Positions 1 through 9,290 of a stretch of DNA of 50,715 nucleotides are shown piece after piece. The notes under the pieces were generated by a model. It searched no databases. It worked only from the letters and a program-made list of their open reading frames with translations, and had not been told where the DNA came from. The translations under genes and the position numbers were made by a program. Source of the DNA: Spirochaetota bacterium (GTDB lineage Bacteria; Spirochaetota; UBA4802; JAFGDQ01); NCBI GenBank assembly GCA_016934735.1, contig JAFGSG010000103.1, positions 1 through 50,715 of the forward strand, in the 5' to 3' direction. Position 1 is the first letter of the stretch. The number at the start of each line of letters is the position of its first letter.

Positions 1-1521
1 AGTAAACACACCCTTAATAAAATGAATAAATGTCCCAAAACCATAATGGTGACTTATCCATCTTAAAAGGTCAAACGGCGCAAGTCTGATTAATGATGCC
101 GATGAAATCGCAATAAATGAAGGTCTCCAGTTAGCCTGACTGATACCGGATTTCCTCTGAATAATAATCTGCAGTCTTCTGGTAAGCTGCGAAAATACGC
201 CTCTTACCATATCGGTAAGCCCGTATTCCTCCTCCCTTCCGCGCTTAATACTCAGATAGATTACAATTATTGCAATAATAGAAAGAATTGCATAGATGGT
301 TGACATCTGGAACATTATTATGAAACATGCAAAAGCTCCTATAAGAGAGAGATACCATCTGGATTTGAAAGTAGGCCTGTAAGAAGGATTTCCGGAAAAA
401 TGTTCCAGAAAACTCACAAGGCAAAGTGTCCCGTATGTTATCATAAAAAACATACTGATTATCTGGGCGACAACATCAACACTACCGGCAGAAACAAAGA
501 TAATAATTATTAACGCGGTTATCAGTGTTGCATTAAAAGGTTCATTGCTATCTCCCCTGCCCTTTGCTAAAAATTTATTAAATTTATCGAACCAGAAAAT
601 CCTGTCATTTGCAAGTGCCTGCATTGTCCTGGGTGCTATTAGAAGAGAACCGATTGCTGATGACAAAGTTGCAGCCGCAAGACCAATAGGAATTATTGGG
701 CCCCAGAGAGCGATTCTGCACATTGCAAACTGGTCACCGGCAAGATCTTCAGGGCTGAGGCTATGTCCAAGCTTAAACGCTACCAGTACATATACTGCCA
801 TGCCCGTAAAAGTGGCTGTCAGTGTTCCGAGAGGTATGGACTTTCTAGGATTACGCAGATCTCCCGAAAGGCCGACCCCAGCGGTCATGCCCGTAAAAGC
901 AGGAAAAAGTATCGCAAAAACAATAAAAAAGTCGTCATGATTCATTATTTTGTAAAAAAAGTCAACATTGCCCGAATATCCTGTTTTCCCAAGAAAAAAC
1001 ATAATTAATGATACTGTAAGTATTGCAGCTACAATCCAGAGTGCCTTTACTCCTATTGCAGCTCCCTTGTAAATAATAATAATAAGTAAAAGCAGAGTAA
1101 CGGGTATGCTCAAATATACTACTGAAGGTTCGATTCCTGTAAGTTCGTTAATCAGAGGAAAAAGAGGCCTGAAAGCTTCGGAAAAAGCAATCATGTAAAA
1201 TGCGACTGAGATAGCCTGGGAAAAATAAAGCGATATTCCTATAGTGCCTCCCAGCATGGGACCGAATGAGCGGCTTATCATGAAATATTCTCCGCCGCCC
1301 TCTACTTTCAGATTGGTCGCGATCTCCGCAATTGCCAGTGCCGTCGGTATTGTAATAAAATGACCTATAAGTATAATGATTAAAGTGCCGAATATTCCGG
1401 CATGTGCAACAGCATATCCGAATCTTAAAAAAAGTATCGCTCCGAGAATCGTGCATATTGCAGCAAGAAATACAGGTGCAGTACCGAAACCGTAGCCTTT
1501 AGCTGATCTCTGTGATGACAC
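1..1521 (-). CDS. SLC12-like / APC-superfamily cation-chloride or amino acid permease (C-terminus cut off by window edge)
   Basis: Reading the minus strand from a GTG at 1521 gives 507 codons with no stop before the window start, so the gene is partial. The protein is polytopic with about twelve hydrophobic segments. It carries stretches typical of the SLC12 (Na-K-Cl cotransporter-like) branch of the APC superfamily: KVEGGGEYFMISRSFGP in the third-helix region, SGDLRNPRKSIPLGTL mid-protein, and ANWRPSF in the soluble tail. The start is supported by GGAG seven bases upstream and a TAA upstream in frame; there is no ATG. It would import ions with chloride, or amino acids, across the inner membrane. 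It is divergent from citrate synthase and 1.8 kb from a ClC gene. Substrate is not determined. Confidence 0.82.
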   Translation of the reverse strand, partial: MSSQRSAKGYGFGTAPVFLAAICTILGAILFLRFGYAVAHAGIFGTLIIILIGHFITIPTALAIAEIATNLKVEGGGEYFMISRSFGPMLGGTIGISLYFSQAISVAFYMIAFSEAFRPLFPLINELTGIEPSVVYLSIPVTLLLLIIIIYKGAAIGVKALWIVAAILTVSLIMFFLGKTGYSGNVDFFYKIMNHDDFFIVFAILFPAFTGMTAGVGLSGDLRNPRKSIPLGTLTATFTGMAVYVLVAFKLGHSLSPEDLAGDQFAMCRIALWGPIIPIGLAAATLSSAIGSLLIAPRTMQALANDRIFWFDKFNKFLAKGRGDSNEPFNATLITALIIIIFVSAGSVDVVAQIISMFFMITYGTLCLVSFLEHFSGNPSYRPTFKSRWYLSLIGAFACFIIMFQMSTIYAILSIIAIIVIYLSIKRGREEEYGLTDMVRGVFSQLTRRLQIIIQRKSGISQANWRPSFIAISSASLIRLAPFDLLRWISHHYGFGTFIHFIKGVFT

Positions 1522-1860
1522 AAATTTTCTCCGAATAATTATAAAATAATAATTTTAAATTTTATATCATTGCTATAATCATTTTCCCTTTTGGAACGTA
1601 AATAAAGTTCTCTTCTTTATATTATGGATAAGATCAACATTTTAAAAAATTAATTTATTACTAATTTGAAATATACATCTGCAAAATTTAATGTCAATCT
1701 AAAGAATTTTAAAAAAGTGCTTCCCTTCTTAACATTATATCTTATTATAATATTATATTTTAAAATTTCCCTTAACATCTTTCTGGTTTTTAAACCAATT
1801 GATATTTTTTATTAAAAACAATCAGGCTTATTTATTATCAATAATAAACGAGGAACTAAT
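1522..1860. other. Divergent intergenic region, very AT-rich
   Basis: This 339-base gap separates the divergent permease and citrate synthase genes. It is extremely AT-rich with many TATAAT-like strings, so no single promoter can be picked with confidence. No hairpin, RNA gene or credible ORF is seen. The GGAG (permease) and AGGA (citrate synthase) ribosome sites lie at its two ends. Confidence 0.5.
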
Positions 1861-3162
1861 ATGAATGAAGCAATATTAAATCTCAATGGAAAAGACTTCA
1901 CCCTGCCTACCATTGAAGGAACCGAAGGGGAAAAAGCAATCGATATCTCGTCATTAAGAAATATAAGCGGATATATTACTTTAGATCCCGGATATCAGAA
2001 TACCGGATCCTGTCTGAGCGCAATCACGTTTATAGACGGAGAAAAAGGCATTCTCAGGTACAGAGGATACCCGATTGAAGAAATTGCGGAAAATGCGACT
2101 TTTACGGAAACATCATTTTTGCTTATCTACGGCCATCTCCCTAATGACGAAGAGCGAAAGGCTTTTTCCCTTAGACTTACTGAAGCTTCAATGATCCATA
2201 AAGATATGCTCCGTTTTTTTAAAGGATTTCCGGCAACGTCTCATCCTATGGCAATATTAAGCACAATGGTCAACGCATTGTCCGTATTTTACCCGTCTTT
2301 CTATTCGGAAGATTTTATGAGCAATACATTTGATGAAATGGCAACTGTTCTCATTTCCAAGATACGAACTATCGCAGCTTATTCCTATAAACATTCGACA
2401 GGCGAGCCGTTCAGCTATCCAAAACACGATTTAAGATACTGCGGGAATTTTTTAAACATGATGTTTGACAGCCCTGTCAAACCGTATATTGTAGAACCAG
2501 AAGTAGAAAAAGCCCTGAATATACTCCTTGTCCTTCATGCAGATCATGAACAAAATTGCAGCACATCGACCGTAAGACTTGTAGGAAGCAGCATGGTCAA
2601 TTTATATGCTTCCATATGCGCCGGTATTTGCGCTTTATGGGGGCCTCTTCACGGCGGAGCGAATCAGCATGTAATCGAAATGCTTGAAAACATACAAAAC
2701 AAGGGATTATCGATCAGGCAGTGCATAGACCGTGCTAAGGACAAAAATAATAAATTCCGGCTTTTCGGTTTCGGCCACCGCGTTTATAAAAATTATGACC
2801 CGCGCGCAAAAATACTGAAAAAACAATGCAATATTATTTTTGAAAAATTTTCCATAAAAGAACCGCTTGTTGATATTGCATTAGAGCTTGAAGAAGCAGT
2901 CTCCAGAGACGATTATTTTACTGAACGCAAGCTCTTCCCTAATGTTGATTTTTACAGCGGAATTCTTTACCGAGCAATGGGAATACCTACAAATATGTAT
3001 CCGGTAATGTTTGCCATAGGGAGAATGCCGGGCTGGATCGCTCAGTGGAAAGAAATGCACGATACCATACCTTTTAAAATAGGCAGGCCAAGACAGATTT
3101 ACACAGGTAGCACGCTGCGAAATTACAGCGAAACGGAAAAAGAAAAAAAGTCGAGTTATTGA
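1861..3162 (+). CDS. gltA: Citrate synthase (type II-like)
   Basis: Condenses acetyl-CoA with oxaloacetate to citrate, the entry step of the TCA cycle, in the cytoplasm. The 433-residue length matches the bacterial hexameric type. The catalytic regions are intact: LHADHEQNCSTSTVRLVGSS, GPLHGGANQHV with the second active-site His, GFGHRVYKNYDPRA, and FPNVDFYSGI with the catalytic Asp. The C-terminal part shows MPGWIAQW and RPRQIYTG, both typical of GltA. The ATG is preceded by GAGGA seven bases away. It appears monocistronic: the next gene starts 124 bases on with its own possible promoter. It could in principle be a 2-methylcitrate synthase, but length and the Cys/His motif favour GltA. Confidence 0.95.
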   Translation: MNEAILNLNGKDFTLPTIEGTEGEKAIDISSLRNISGYITLDPGYQNTGSCLSAITFIDGEKGILRYRGYPIEEIAENATFTETSFLLIYGHLPNDEERKAFSLRLTEASMIHKDMLRFFKGFPATSHPMAILSTMVNALSVFYPSFYSEDFMSNTFDEMATVLISKIRTIAAYSYKHSTGEPFSYPKHDLRYCGNFLNMMFDSPVKPYIVEPEVEKALNILLVLHADHEQNCSTSTVRLVGSSMVNLYASICAGICALWGPLHGGANQHVIEMLENIQNKGLSIRQCIDRAKDKNNKFRLFGFGHRVYKNYDPRAKILKKQCNIIFEKFSIKEPLVDIALELEEAVSRDDYFTERKLFPNVDFYSGILYRAMGIPTNMYPVMFAIGRMPGWIAQWKEMHDTIPFKIGRPRQIYTGSTLRNYSETEKEKKSSY

Positions 3163-3230
3163 TATTCCGAAAACATAAAAAATCAATTTATTATTACCTG
3201 ATTATCATCTGATATAAAATAAAAACCCTC

Positions 3231-3259
3231 TTGACAAGAAAGCGAAAAAATCAATAAAA
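3231..3259 (+). promoter_or_regulatory. Possible sigma70-type promoter for the ClC gene
   Basis: A perfect TTGACA lies at 3231-3236, followed after 16-17 bases by an A/T hexamer (AATAAA or ATAAAA). This sits about 35-60 bases before the ClC start. The -10 match is poor, so this is tentative. Confidence 0.35.
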
Positions 3260-3292
3260 GTTTTATCTGTAATATATAATCAGGAATTGAAA

Positions 3293-5017
3293 TTGAGTAA
3301 AACCACAAAACAAATATTCTTTAGTGCTCTCCTGCATAAATTTCCGGAAAATATACGCTCAGTAATTATAACATGCACTCTCAGTCTGGGCGCCGGTCTT
3401 TCCGCTGTCGGTTTTTTATTTTTAATAGACTTCATGTTCTCTCGCACATATTTAATATTCGCATCAAAATCCGTTTTTTACTTTGCAATAGCGAGTTTTT
3501 TACTCATTACAATTACCTCTCTTCTGGCAGGCTATTTATTAAATGTATTCAGCAGGGAATCCGCAGGCAGCGGAATCCCTCAGGTGAAAACCGCTTACTG
3601 GAAAGAATTGGGGCATATGCCCTTTAAACCTGTTCTGGTAAAATTTATAGCCGGCATTTTAAGTATAGGCGGCGGTAACAGCCTCGGCCGTGAAGGCCCC
3701 TCTGTTTACATCGGCAGCGGTGTATCATCCAATCTTGCAGGAGCTTTCGGTGCAGCGCCCCGCAAAAGAAGAAGCGCTGCACTTATCGGGGCATCGGCCG
3801 GTCTTGCCGCGGCATTCAATACGCCGCTCGCTGCCATAACCTTTGTCATTGAAGAAATTATAGGCGACTTAAACAACCGCTATCTCGGCCGTGTTGTCCT
3901 CTCCGCTGTAATAGGAGCTTTTACTGTTCATGCTCTTCTCGGCAGGCATCCCGCATTTTCCATTCCGTCAATCGAAAACATAAGCTGGCTCCATTATATA
4001 GTTGTGCCGATTGTTGCGCTTGCTGCCTCATTTGCAGGTGTAATTTTTCAACGTGCAACAGTCTCATGGAGAGACCGGATAAAAAAACAAAAGCAGATCC
4101 CGGTCTGGCTGCTTCCGGCAATCGGGGGTGTTATTACATGGATAATCGGCTTCAGTATATTCTGGGCTACAGGCAAAACAGGAATATTCGGCCTCGGGTA
4201 TCAGGACCTTTCAGATGCTTTAAACAATAATATTGACTGGAAGATCGCCGGCCTTCTGGTTTTCGGAAAATTAGTGGCAACCATTGCCGGTTACAGTTTT
4301 GGAGGATGCGGCGGGATCTTTGCTCCATCGCTTTTCATAGGAGGATTAACCGGATATTTTTTCGGAGGGCTGGCAGGCTGCTGGCTTCCCCTGACGCCGG
4401 CCGACCATATCGTACTTGCCGCAGTCGGCATGAGCGCATGTCTCGGTGCTATTGTACGTGCTCCCCTTACATCAATGCTTATTGTATTTGAAATGACGCA
4501 TCAGTTTTCACTGATACCCGGACTAATGATAGGTGCAATTATCAGTGAAACCATTGCTCATCGTGCAAATAAATTAAATTTTTACGATTCGCTGCTTGTT
4601 CATGATGGACATGAACTGCATAAAATACGTCCTCCCCTGGACATTCAGAGTTGGCAGAATCTGCCTATATCTGTTATTGCCAGCCCTAATACGGTAGGAC
4701 TGCAGAATCTATCTGAAAAAGAAATGCGCAGAGTCCTGGATAGCTACCCTTTTAATGTCTTTCCCGTTTTTGCCGGTCAGAAAATAACAGGAATCGTTAC
4801 ACGCGGTCAGATACAGGATGCTCTTACTAATAACAGAACACCGCAGATGCAGGAAGCAGGAGTCTGTTTTGCAGACCAGACTGTCAAGGAAGTGGGGAAT
4901 AAATTTGTCGAATCCGCAACCAGTGTATTAATCGTATACGACAGGGATACAAACGCCATAAAAGGAATTATTACCCTGCATGATCTGATCCGTGCCCAGG
5001 CCGCCATACGAAACTAA
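3293..5017 (+). CDS. ClC-family chloride channel/antiporter with C-terminal CBS pair
   Basis: An inner-membrane protein of 574 residues. The ion-path motifs are GSGIP (about 92-96), GREGP (132-136) carrying the gating Glu134, and GGIFAPSLFIGG. The pair Glu187-Glu188 in FVIEEI matches the internal proton glutamate of E. coli ClC (Glu203). With both glutamates present, proton-coupled Cl-/H+ exchange is predicted rather than a passive channel. After the membrane domain a soluble tail of about 125 residues looks like two CBS motifs, which may sense adenine nucleotides. The start is TTG at 3293, seven bases after AGGA. An earlier in-frame TTG at 3287 is only one base from that AGGA and is unlikely. 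Acid or osmotic stress roles are inferred only from the family. Confidence 0.9.
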   Translation: MSKTTKQIFFSALLHKFPENIRSVIITCTLSLGAGLSAVGFLFLIDFMFSRTYLIFASKSVFYFAIASFLLITITSLLAGYLLNVFSRESAGSGIPQVKTAYWKELGHMPFKPVLVKFIAGILSIGGGNSLGREGPSVYIGSGVSSNLAGAFGAAPRKRRSAALIGASAGLAAAFNTPLAAITFVIEEIIGDLNNRYLGRVVLSAVIGAFTVHALLGRHPAFSIPSIENISWLHYIVVPIVALAASFAGVIFQRATVSWRDRIKKQKQIPVWLLPAIGGVITWIIGFSIFWATGKTGIFGLGYQDLSDALNNNIDWKIAGLLVFGKLVATIAGYSFGGCGGIFAPSLFIGGLTGYFFGGLAGCWLPLTPADHIVLAAVGMSACLGAIVRAPLTSMLIVFEMTHQFSLIPGLMIGAIISETIAHRANKLNFYDSLLVHDGHELHKIRPPLDIQSWQNLPISVIASPNTVGLQNLSEKEMRRVLDSYPFNVFPVFAGQKITGIVTRGQIQDALTNNRTPQMQEAGVCFADQTVKEVGNKFVESATSVLIVYDRDTNAIKGIITLHDLIRAQAAIRN

Positions 5018-5077
5018 GAGCGCATCCCAGAATCATTTTGTAATTAATTGACTCGTATTATCCATTCAAAAAAATAT

Positions 5078-5118
5078 ATTAGATTTGTTTCTTAACTGAG
5101 TTATGAAACAAATCTAAT
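5078..5118. repeat. Perfect 14-bp inverted repeat; member of a dispersed hairpin family and possible otsB terminator
   Basis: Arms ATTAGATTTGTTTC (5078-5091) and its exact complement (5105-5118) flank a 13-base loop. Read on the minus strand the hairpin is followed by a run of seven T, so it could end the otsB transcript. The arm ends resemble two other elements at 9157-9268 and 46365-46412 (TAGAY..TG..GC and its complement). The preceding 60 bases also begin with AGAGCGC like the segment at 9033. Confidence 0.65.
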
Positions 5119-5162
5119 AATTTACTCATCCCGGCTGACTTTTGACGAGCTAATTTATTATT

Positions 5163-5942
5163 CTATATTATAAGCTTAATAAGATTCAGAATCTCTCCAT
5201 CCAGCAATCTGAAATCAGCAGATGTTTCACCATCGCCGATCTTAAAACCGAATGATCTTTCACCGAAATCTTTCATAGCGCGGAAACCGTCTTCGTCCGT
5301 ATTGTCGTCGCCGGCAAATAAGAATGGATCGTCTTTGCTCCAGCCCGCGAATCTCTTTAACGCGATCTCGGAAAGAGCTGTTCCTTTTGTAAAATTTGTT
5401 CTGGGCTTTAATTCGATAACCATTTTGCCATTCTTAAGATCGACATCATGTTCCCCTGCAATTTCTTTAACCAGCGATCCCAATTCTTTAACTTTATCAG
5501 CATCAACTTTCCGGTAATGCACTGAAATGACAGGACCTTTATTCTCAATAATGCATCCTTTATATTTTGATTCAAGGCATAAAATTTTTTCATGAATCAT
5601 AGAGGATTCATCCGACCATTTACGCAGCTGTTCCCTGCCCGCCCCGAATCCTTCAACCGATGATGTCATGCCGTGATTTCCGAAATAAATTATTGAAGGA
5701 ATACGGATCATTTGTTCAAGCTCAGACAGCCTGCGTCCGCTTACTATAGCTATGACAGTATTATTATCCAGAGAAAGGTTTTCGAGAAGGCGGCGGAGTT
5801 CGCCAGGCATTGCGGCTTCGGCAGGAGAATCCGCAATGGGCGCAAGCGTTCCGTCAAAATCAAACGCAAGAATGCGGGGTTTCATCCTGAGTGAGTTAAT
5901 GACCTTATCGGCAATGGAAGATGAAAAAAAGTATTCAGCCAT
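5163..5942 (-). CDS. otsB: Trehalose-6-phosphate phosphatase
   Basis: A HAD-superfamily phosphatase of 259 residues, the usual size, that would release trehalose from trehalose 6-phosphate. Motif I is FDFDGTLAPI with the nucleophile Asp28 and Asp30. Motif II-type VSGRR is followed by GNHGM, typical of OtsB. A conserved Lys region KGTAL and motif FAGDDNTDEDGF supply the metal-binding acidic residues. It lies 18 bases downstream of a GH15 gene on the same strand and probably shares its transcript. No trehalose-6-phosphate synthase (OtsA) lies in the window. The upstream sequence has only a weak ribosome site, which fits translation from a shared message. Confidence 0.92.
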   Translation of the reverse strand: MAEYFFSSSIADKVINSLRMKPRILAFDFDGTLAPIADSPAEAAMPGELRRLLENLSLDNNTVIAIVSGRRLSELEQMIRIPSIIYFGNHGMTSSVEGFGAGREQLRKWSDESSMIHEKILCLESKYKGCIIENKGPVISVHYRKVDADKVKELGSLVKEIAGEHDVDLKNGKMVIELKPRTNFTKGTALSEIALKRFAGWSKDDPFLFAGDDNTDEDGFRAMKDFGERSFGFKIGDGETSADFRLLDGEILNLIKLII

Positions 5943-5960
5943 AATGGTTATTCATACAAA

Positions 5961-7739
5961 TTAAAGAAAAATAGGGCTGTCGAGCCTCTGAGACAGCTTG
6001 CTTACAGCATTTATCAGTCCCACATGACTGTAAGTCTGCGGAAAATTTCCCCACTGCGATCCGTCATATCCTCCATCCTCGCTCAGCAGTCCCAGATGGT
6101 TAGTGTAATTAATCAGATTTTCAATAATCATATAGGCTTTATCAATTTCCCCGGTCACAGTTAAAGCTTCCGCATACCAGAATCCGCATATAAGAAACGA
6201 ATTTTTTGTTTTACCGATATCGTCCTTAAGATAACGGTAATACCTGCCTTTTTCGCTGAACAGTTCGTTTTCATGAGCCTCAAGATGTTTTTTTGCAATA
6301 TCGCTTTTTGGATCAAGATATTTCATTGTTATCAGCTGAAGACTGCTTGCATCGAGAGCGCTTCCTCCCATAGACTGGCAATACGCTGCTTTTTTAACGC
6401 TGTAACATCCTTCCAGATATATCTTTGCTTTTTCCGCAAGCAAGCGCCCCTTTTGAATAAGTGCATCATCGTTTAAATAAAGTCCGATCTTTTCAGCAGC
6501 CCTAGCGCCGGCCCAGTGAAATATGTAGGTATTGCAATAATACTGGATCGTTTCGCTGAATTCCCACAGCCCTGAATCAGGCTGATCAATATATTCAGCT
6601 ATTTTATCCGTAAGCCATTCAGTAATATGACGTGCAACCTTGTTATCGAAATAATTCAGTCTGTTGTCGACAAACAGCGGCAGAAGGCTTACCAGAACCT
6701 GCCCATATACGTCGTTCTGTACCTGCCTGATCGCGTTGTTTCCTATACGCACAGGCTTTTCTCCCATGTATCCTTCAAGAGGAAGAATCTGCTCTTCGGG
6801 AGCCGGTTCCCCGATGATCGAATATAGCGGTTTAATGCTCTTCGGCTCGGTTAAAATAATATTACGGATAAACTGAAAATACTTTTCCAGTTCCTCAAAA
6901 TGTCCTATATTATTAAAGGCATTAAGCGTATAGTATGTGTCTCTCATCCAGCAGTACCTGTAGTCCCATGTACGCTCCGATCCCGGAAATTCAGGCAGAC
7001 TTGTTGTGCCCGAAGCTATGATGCCGCCCGTATCCTCATACTGGTGAAGTTTTAAAATAAGCGCTGAACGAATCACCTGCTCCTGGAAAAGAAGAGGCGC
7101 TGTGGTCTGCTTAACCCAGTGAAACCAGTATCTGCTGGTTTTTATCAGGAAAGTTTCAACTGTTTCCGTAAGCGAAGCTTCAACTGGCACACCGTAGCTG
7201 AAAGCAAGATATTTAACTTCGGTAAGTGCGAAAGGTTTCTCATTAAGAATATACGAAATAGGAATATCCGTGGTTAACCTTACATGGCTCGAATAATTCA
7301 TAAATCTGAGGTGGCTGTTGCCGGAAACTATTTCAGGGCGCATTTTCCCGTATTCGCCGACCGGATGGCATTTTACTACGATATAAGGATTACCGGATAA
7401 AAGTTCGATTTTACGGAACAGAGTTGTCGGGCGGAAGTAGCGGTCGTATTGATAAAAACGGGGCGCAAAATCTATTACCCTGAAATTTCCCTCATCAAGC
7501 GTGAACTCAGTTGCTAAAATATTGGTGTTTTTTAAATAATACTGTTTTGAGGCGTATTCTTTCTTATAAGGAGTAATGCTGAACTCGCCGCCGTTTTCCT
7601 TATCAAGAAGCGAACCGAAAATAAAACTGCTGTCAAACCTCGGAAGGCACATCCATTTAACATCAGCATTCATATCAATATATGCCAGCAAGGAACAATT
7701 GCCCACAACCCCTAAATTATACTTATGATCTGATCCCAT
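5961..7739 (-). CDS. Glycoside hydrolase family 15 protein (glucoamylase/trehalase-like)
   Basis: A 592-residue protein of normal length for bacterial cytosolic GH15 enzymes, with an N-terminal beta-sandwich region and an (alpha/alpha)6 catalytic domain. Recognisable blocks are GNCSLLAYIDMNADVKWMCLPRFDS at the start, ERTWDYRYCWMRD, GNNAIRQVQNDVYGQ, GLWEFSE (general-acid Glu) and LLSEDGG..GNFPQTYSHVGL (base Glu region). It has no signal peptide. GH15 includes both alpha-glucan hydrolases and actinobacterial/archaeal trehalases. Adjacency to otsB makes trehalose turnover a reasonable guess, but the substrate is unproven. No clear Shine-Dalgarno is visible before the ATG. Confidence 0.88.
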   Translation of the reverse strand: MGSDHKYNLGVVGNCSLLAYIDMNADVKWMCLPRFDSSFIFGSLLDKENGGEFSITPYKKEYASKQYYLKNTNILATEFTLDEGNFRVIDFAPRFYQYDRYFRPTTLFRKIELLSGNPYIVVKCHPVGEYGKMRPEIVSGNSHLRFMNYSSHVRLTTDIPISYILNEKPFALTEVKYLAFSYGVPVEASLTETVETFLIKTSRYWFHWVKQTTAPLLFQEQVIRSALILKLHQYEDTGGIIASGTTSLPEFPGSERTWDYRYCWMRDTYYTLNAFNNIGHFEELEKYFQFIRNIILTEPKSIKPLYSIIGEPAPEEQILPLEGYMGEKPVRIGNNAIRQVQNDVYGQVLVSLLPLFVDNRLNYFDNKVARHITEWLTDKIAEYIDQPDSGLWEFSETIQYYCNTYIFHWAGARAAEKIGLYLNDDALIQKGRLLAEKAKIYLEGCYSVKKAAYCQSMGGSALDASSLQLITMKYLDPKSDIAKKHLEAHENELFSEKGRYYRYLKDDIGKTKNSFLICGFWYAEALTVTGEIDKAYMIIENLINYTNHLGLLSEDGGYDGSQWGNFPQTYSHVGLINAVSKLSQRLDSPIFL

Positions 7740-7817
7740 AGCCGAATTTTACTTCACCCTGCTGTCAGTTCAAGTAAAAAATTTTAATGACGTTTATCAT
7801 ATCAGAAGAATAGTTTC

Positions 7818-7846
7818 TTGACACAACCATAATGGATTTTGTATTT
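7818..7846 (+). promoter_or_regulatory. Possible promoter for the 7895 gene
   Basis: A consensus TTGACA is at 7818-7823, with GTATTT 17 bases further on. It lies 50-75 bases upstream of the translation start. The -10 box is weak. Confidence 0.35.
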
Positions 7847-7894
7847 CACTAATCAGCTTTAAACGTATTTTTATTTTTAATGGAGGATAACCGG

Positions 7895-8404
7895 ATGGAC
7901 GAACAGCAGATAACACCAAAATCCGAAATAGAATATTTAACACTCGTGTCTTACTTTCTGGAGCATTATAAAGATTTCAAGTCCGCATCAGATATCATGA
8001 ATAAATTCGGGGATTATTTGACTGACGCAACCAATATGGAAAAATTCGCCCTTATGGATGAGCACATGCCGTCCCCGGAGGATTTCACACAGAAGGAGTA
8101 TGGATACAGGGAATTAAAAGACCGAAGAGGTATGATGGACGTATCCTTTTATGAAGAAAAACTGATCAGCTTCAGCACTCAGATGTTTTTCGATGAATTA
8201 AGCACCGGCAATAAAGCTTCAGATTTTTTTGAATCAAATCTGCTTCCATTTATGAACAATAAATTAGGCGACAAAAATATTCATGTAGATAAATCAACAG
8301 GTAACTATTACTGCAGTAATTTTAACGGGTTGATGGTAACCTTTTCCCAATTAAAGAAACTACCGGGGGTTTCCGTAACAATTATCGAAAAAGCATTTTT
8401 TTAG
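7895..8404 (+). CDS. Hypothetical soluble protein, 169 aa
   Basis: I do not recognise this family. The product is acidic, without signal peptide or membrane segment, and its N-terminal half looks helical (IEYLTLVSYFLEHYKDFKSASDIMNKF is split by charged residues). The start is taken at the ATG at 7895 because GGAGG lies eight bases before it. An in-frame ATG at 7880 overlaps that ribosome site and is unlikely. The gene stands alone: divergent from the GH15 operon and convergent with the small membrane protein that follows. Coding status rests on the good ribosome site, an upstream TTGACA and a clean 510-base frame. Confidence 0.72.
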   Translation: MDEQQITPKSEIEYLTLVSYFLEHYKDFKSASDIMNKFGDYLTDATNMEKFALMDEHMPSPEDFTQKEYGYRELKDRRGMMDVSFYEEKLISFSTQMFFDELSTGNKASDFFESNLLPFMNNKLGDKNIHVDKSTGNYYCSNFNGLMVTFSQLKKLPGVSVTIIEKAFF

Positions 8405-8551
8405 AAGTATAATTTCAGCCTTTTGAGAAATTAAATTTTAAGAAGCCTGCAATATTGCTGTTTATTGTCTCTTCAGAATTTATCCCTGTCGGCTGGGCGG
8501 GGTGGATTGTCAACATGCAGGCCGGCTGATCATTTGATAGAATATCAGAAT

Positions 8552-8875
8552 TCAGTCTTCATTATTCTGCTTCAGCCTTGACATGAACTGCCGTATAAAA
8601 TTTATCATGGTTGTAAGGACAAGAGCGCTAAGTATAGTGTCAAGAATAAACGGAATATTAATGCCTGTTCCCTTGAAAATTCTAAGAATATCCACTTTAT
8701 AACAGATAAAAAGAGATAGAAGAATCACTATTAAGTCCCTTGTGGCTTCAACAGACCTCAATGAAGACAGCTTCTTCAGAGTTGAGATCGAAAAAATTGC
8801 CATAACAGCAGCGTTCAATACTATAGAAATAATAAAAAGATTAACAATGTTCTGAAGTAAAATTTCACCTTTCAT
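8552..8875 (-). CDS. Small integral membrane protein, 107 aa, unknown
   Basis: The product has about three hydrophobic segments (residues near 8-30, 45-60 and 73-92) and a charged C-terminal tail RLKQNNED. No family is recognised. The ATG is preceded by GGAGG seven bases upstream, which strongly supports translation. The overall look, three short helices and a charged tail, resembles small holin-like or accessory membrane proteins, but no phage or lysis genes are nearby, so no function is claimed. Confidence 0.65.
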   Translation of the reverse strand: MKGEILLQNIVNLFIISIVLNAAVMAIFSISTLKKLSSLRSVEATRDLIVILLSLFICYKVDILRIFKGTGINIPFILDTILSALVLTTMINFIRQFMSRLKQNNED

Positions 8876-9290
8876 GTGCAGGCCTCCATTTTAACATAAT
8901 ATTCATCATACAAAATCCCTTCTGTTCCGGGCTATTTGCCGTAATCCTCATTTTTAAAGATCCATTAATTCATTTAGATTTTATATATAAACGCAAATAA
9001 TATCAAGCATTTTTATTCTTTTTAATATTTGACTTAGAGCGCGTTCCAAAACCCTGCTTGAGAGATCATATATCTTCGGATATATCATAAATTTATTGAC
9101 TTGCCGGATACAGCGTCTTTAATCAATTCATATTTCCGGATTATTTTTAAATAAAGTAGACTTTCTGCAAAACTAAGAAATAATGGGAAATTCCCTCCAC
9201 CGCCGCAGGTGGGGGAGGGAATTTCTCCGGACTTCTCATATGTTATATTGAGTTATGCAACAACTCTAGTGTATTATAACAAAAAATTTT
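8876..9290. other. 415-base intergenic region with nested inverted repeats
   Basis: It separates the small membrane gene from mltG. From 9033 it resembles the stretch after the ClC gene (AGAGCGC followed later by TTATTGACT). It then contains a dispersed-repeat element (9157-9268) enclosing a GC-rich hairpin (9187-9225). No ORF or RNA gene is seen. mltG itself has no clear ribosome site at the right end. Confidence 0.5.
9157..9268. repeat. Dispersed repeat copy with a GC-rich hairpin inside
   Basis: The left end TAGACTTTCTGCAAAACT and the right end GAGTTATGCAACAACTCTA are imperfect complements. They match the arm ends of the elements at 5078-5118 and 46365-46412. Between them, GAAATTCCCTCC (9187-9198) pairs exactly with 9214-9225 around a short GC-rich loop. 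That gives a strong hairpin in otherwise AT-rich DNA. No T-run follows it, so a simple terminator is less likely. Confidence 0.55.

Noticed and set aside
545-1456. Plus- and minus-strand frames inside the permease region
   Set aside because: They are out of frame with a continuous minus-strand permease reading from 1521 to the window edge that carries clear family motifs.
9187-9225. Rho-independent terminator before mltG
   Set aside because: The stem is strong but no T-run follows on either strand, and it is enclosed by the dispersed repeat arms.
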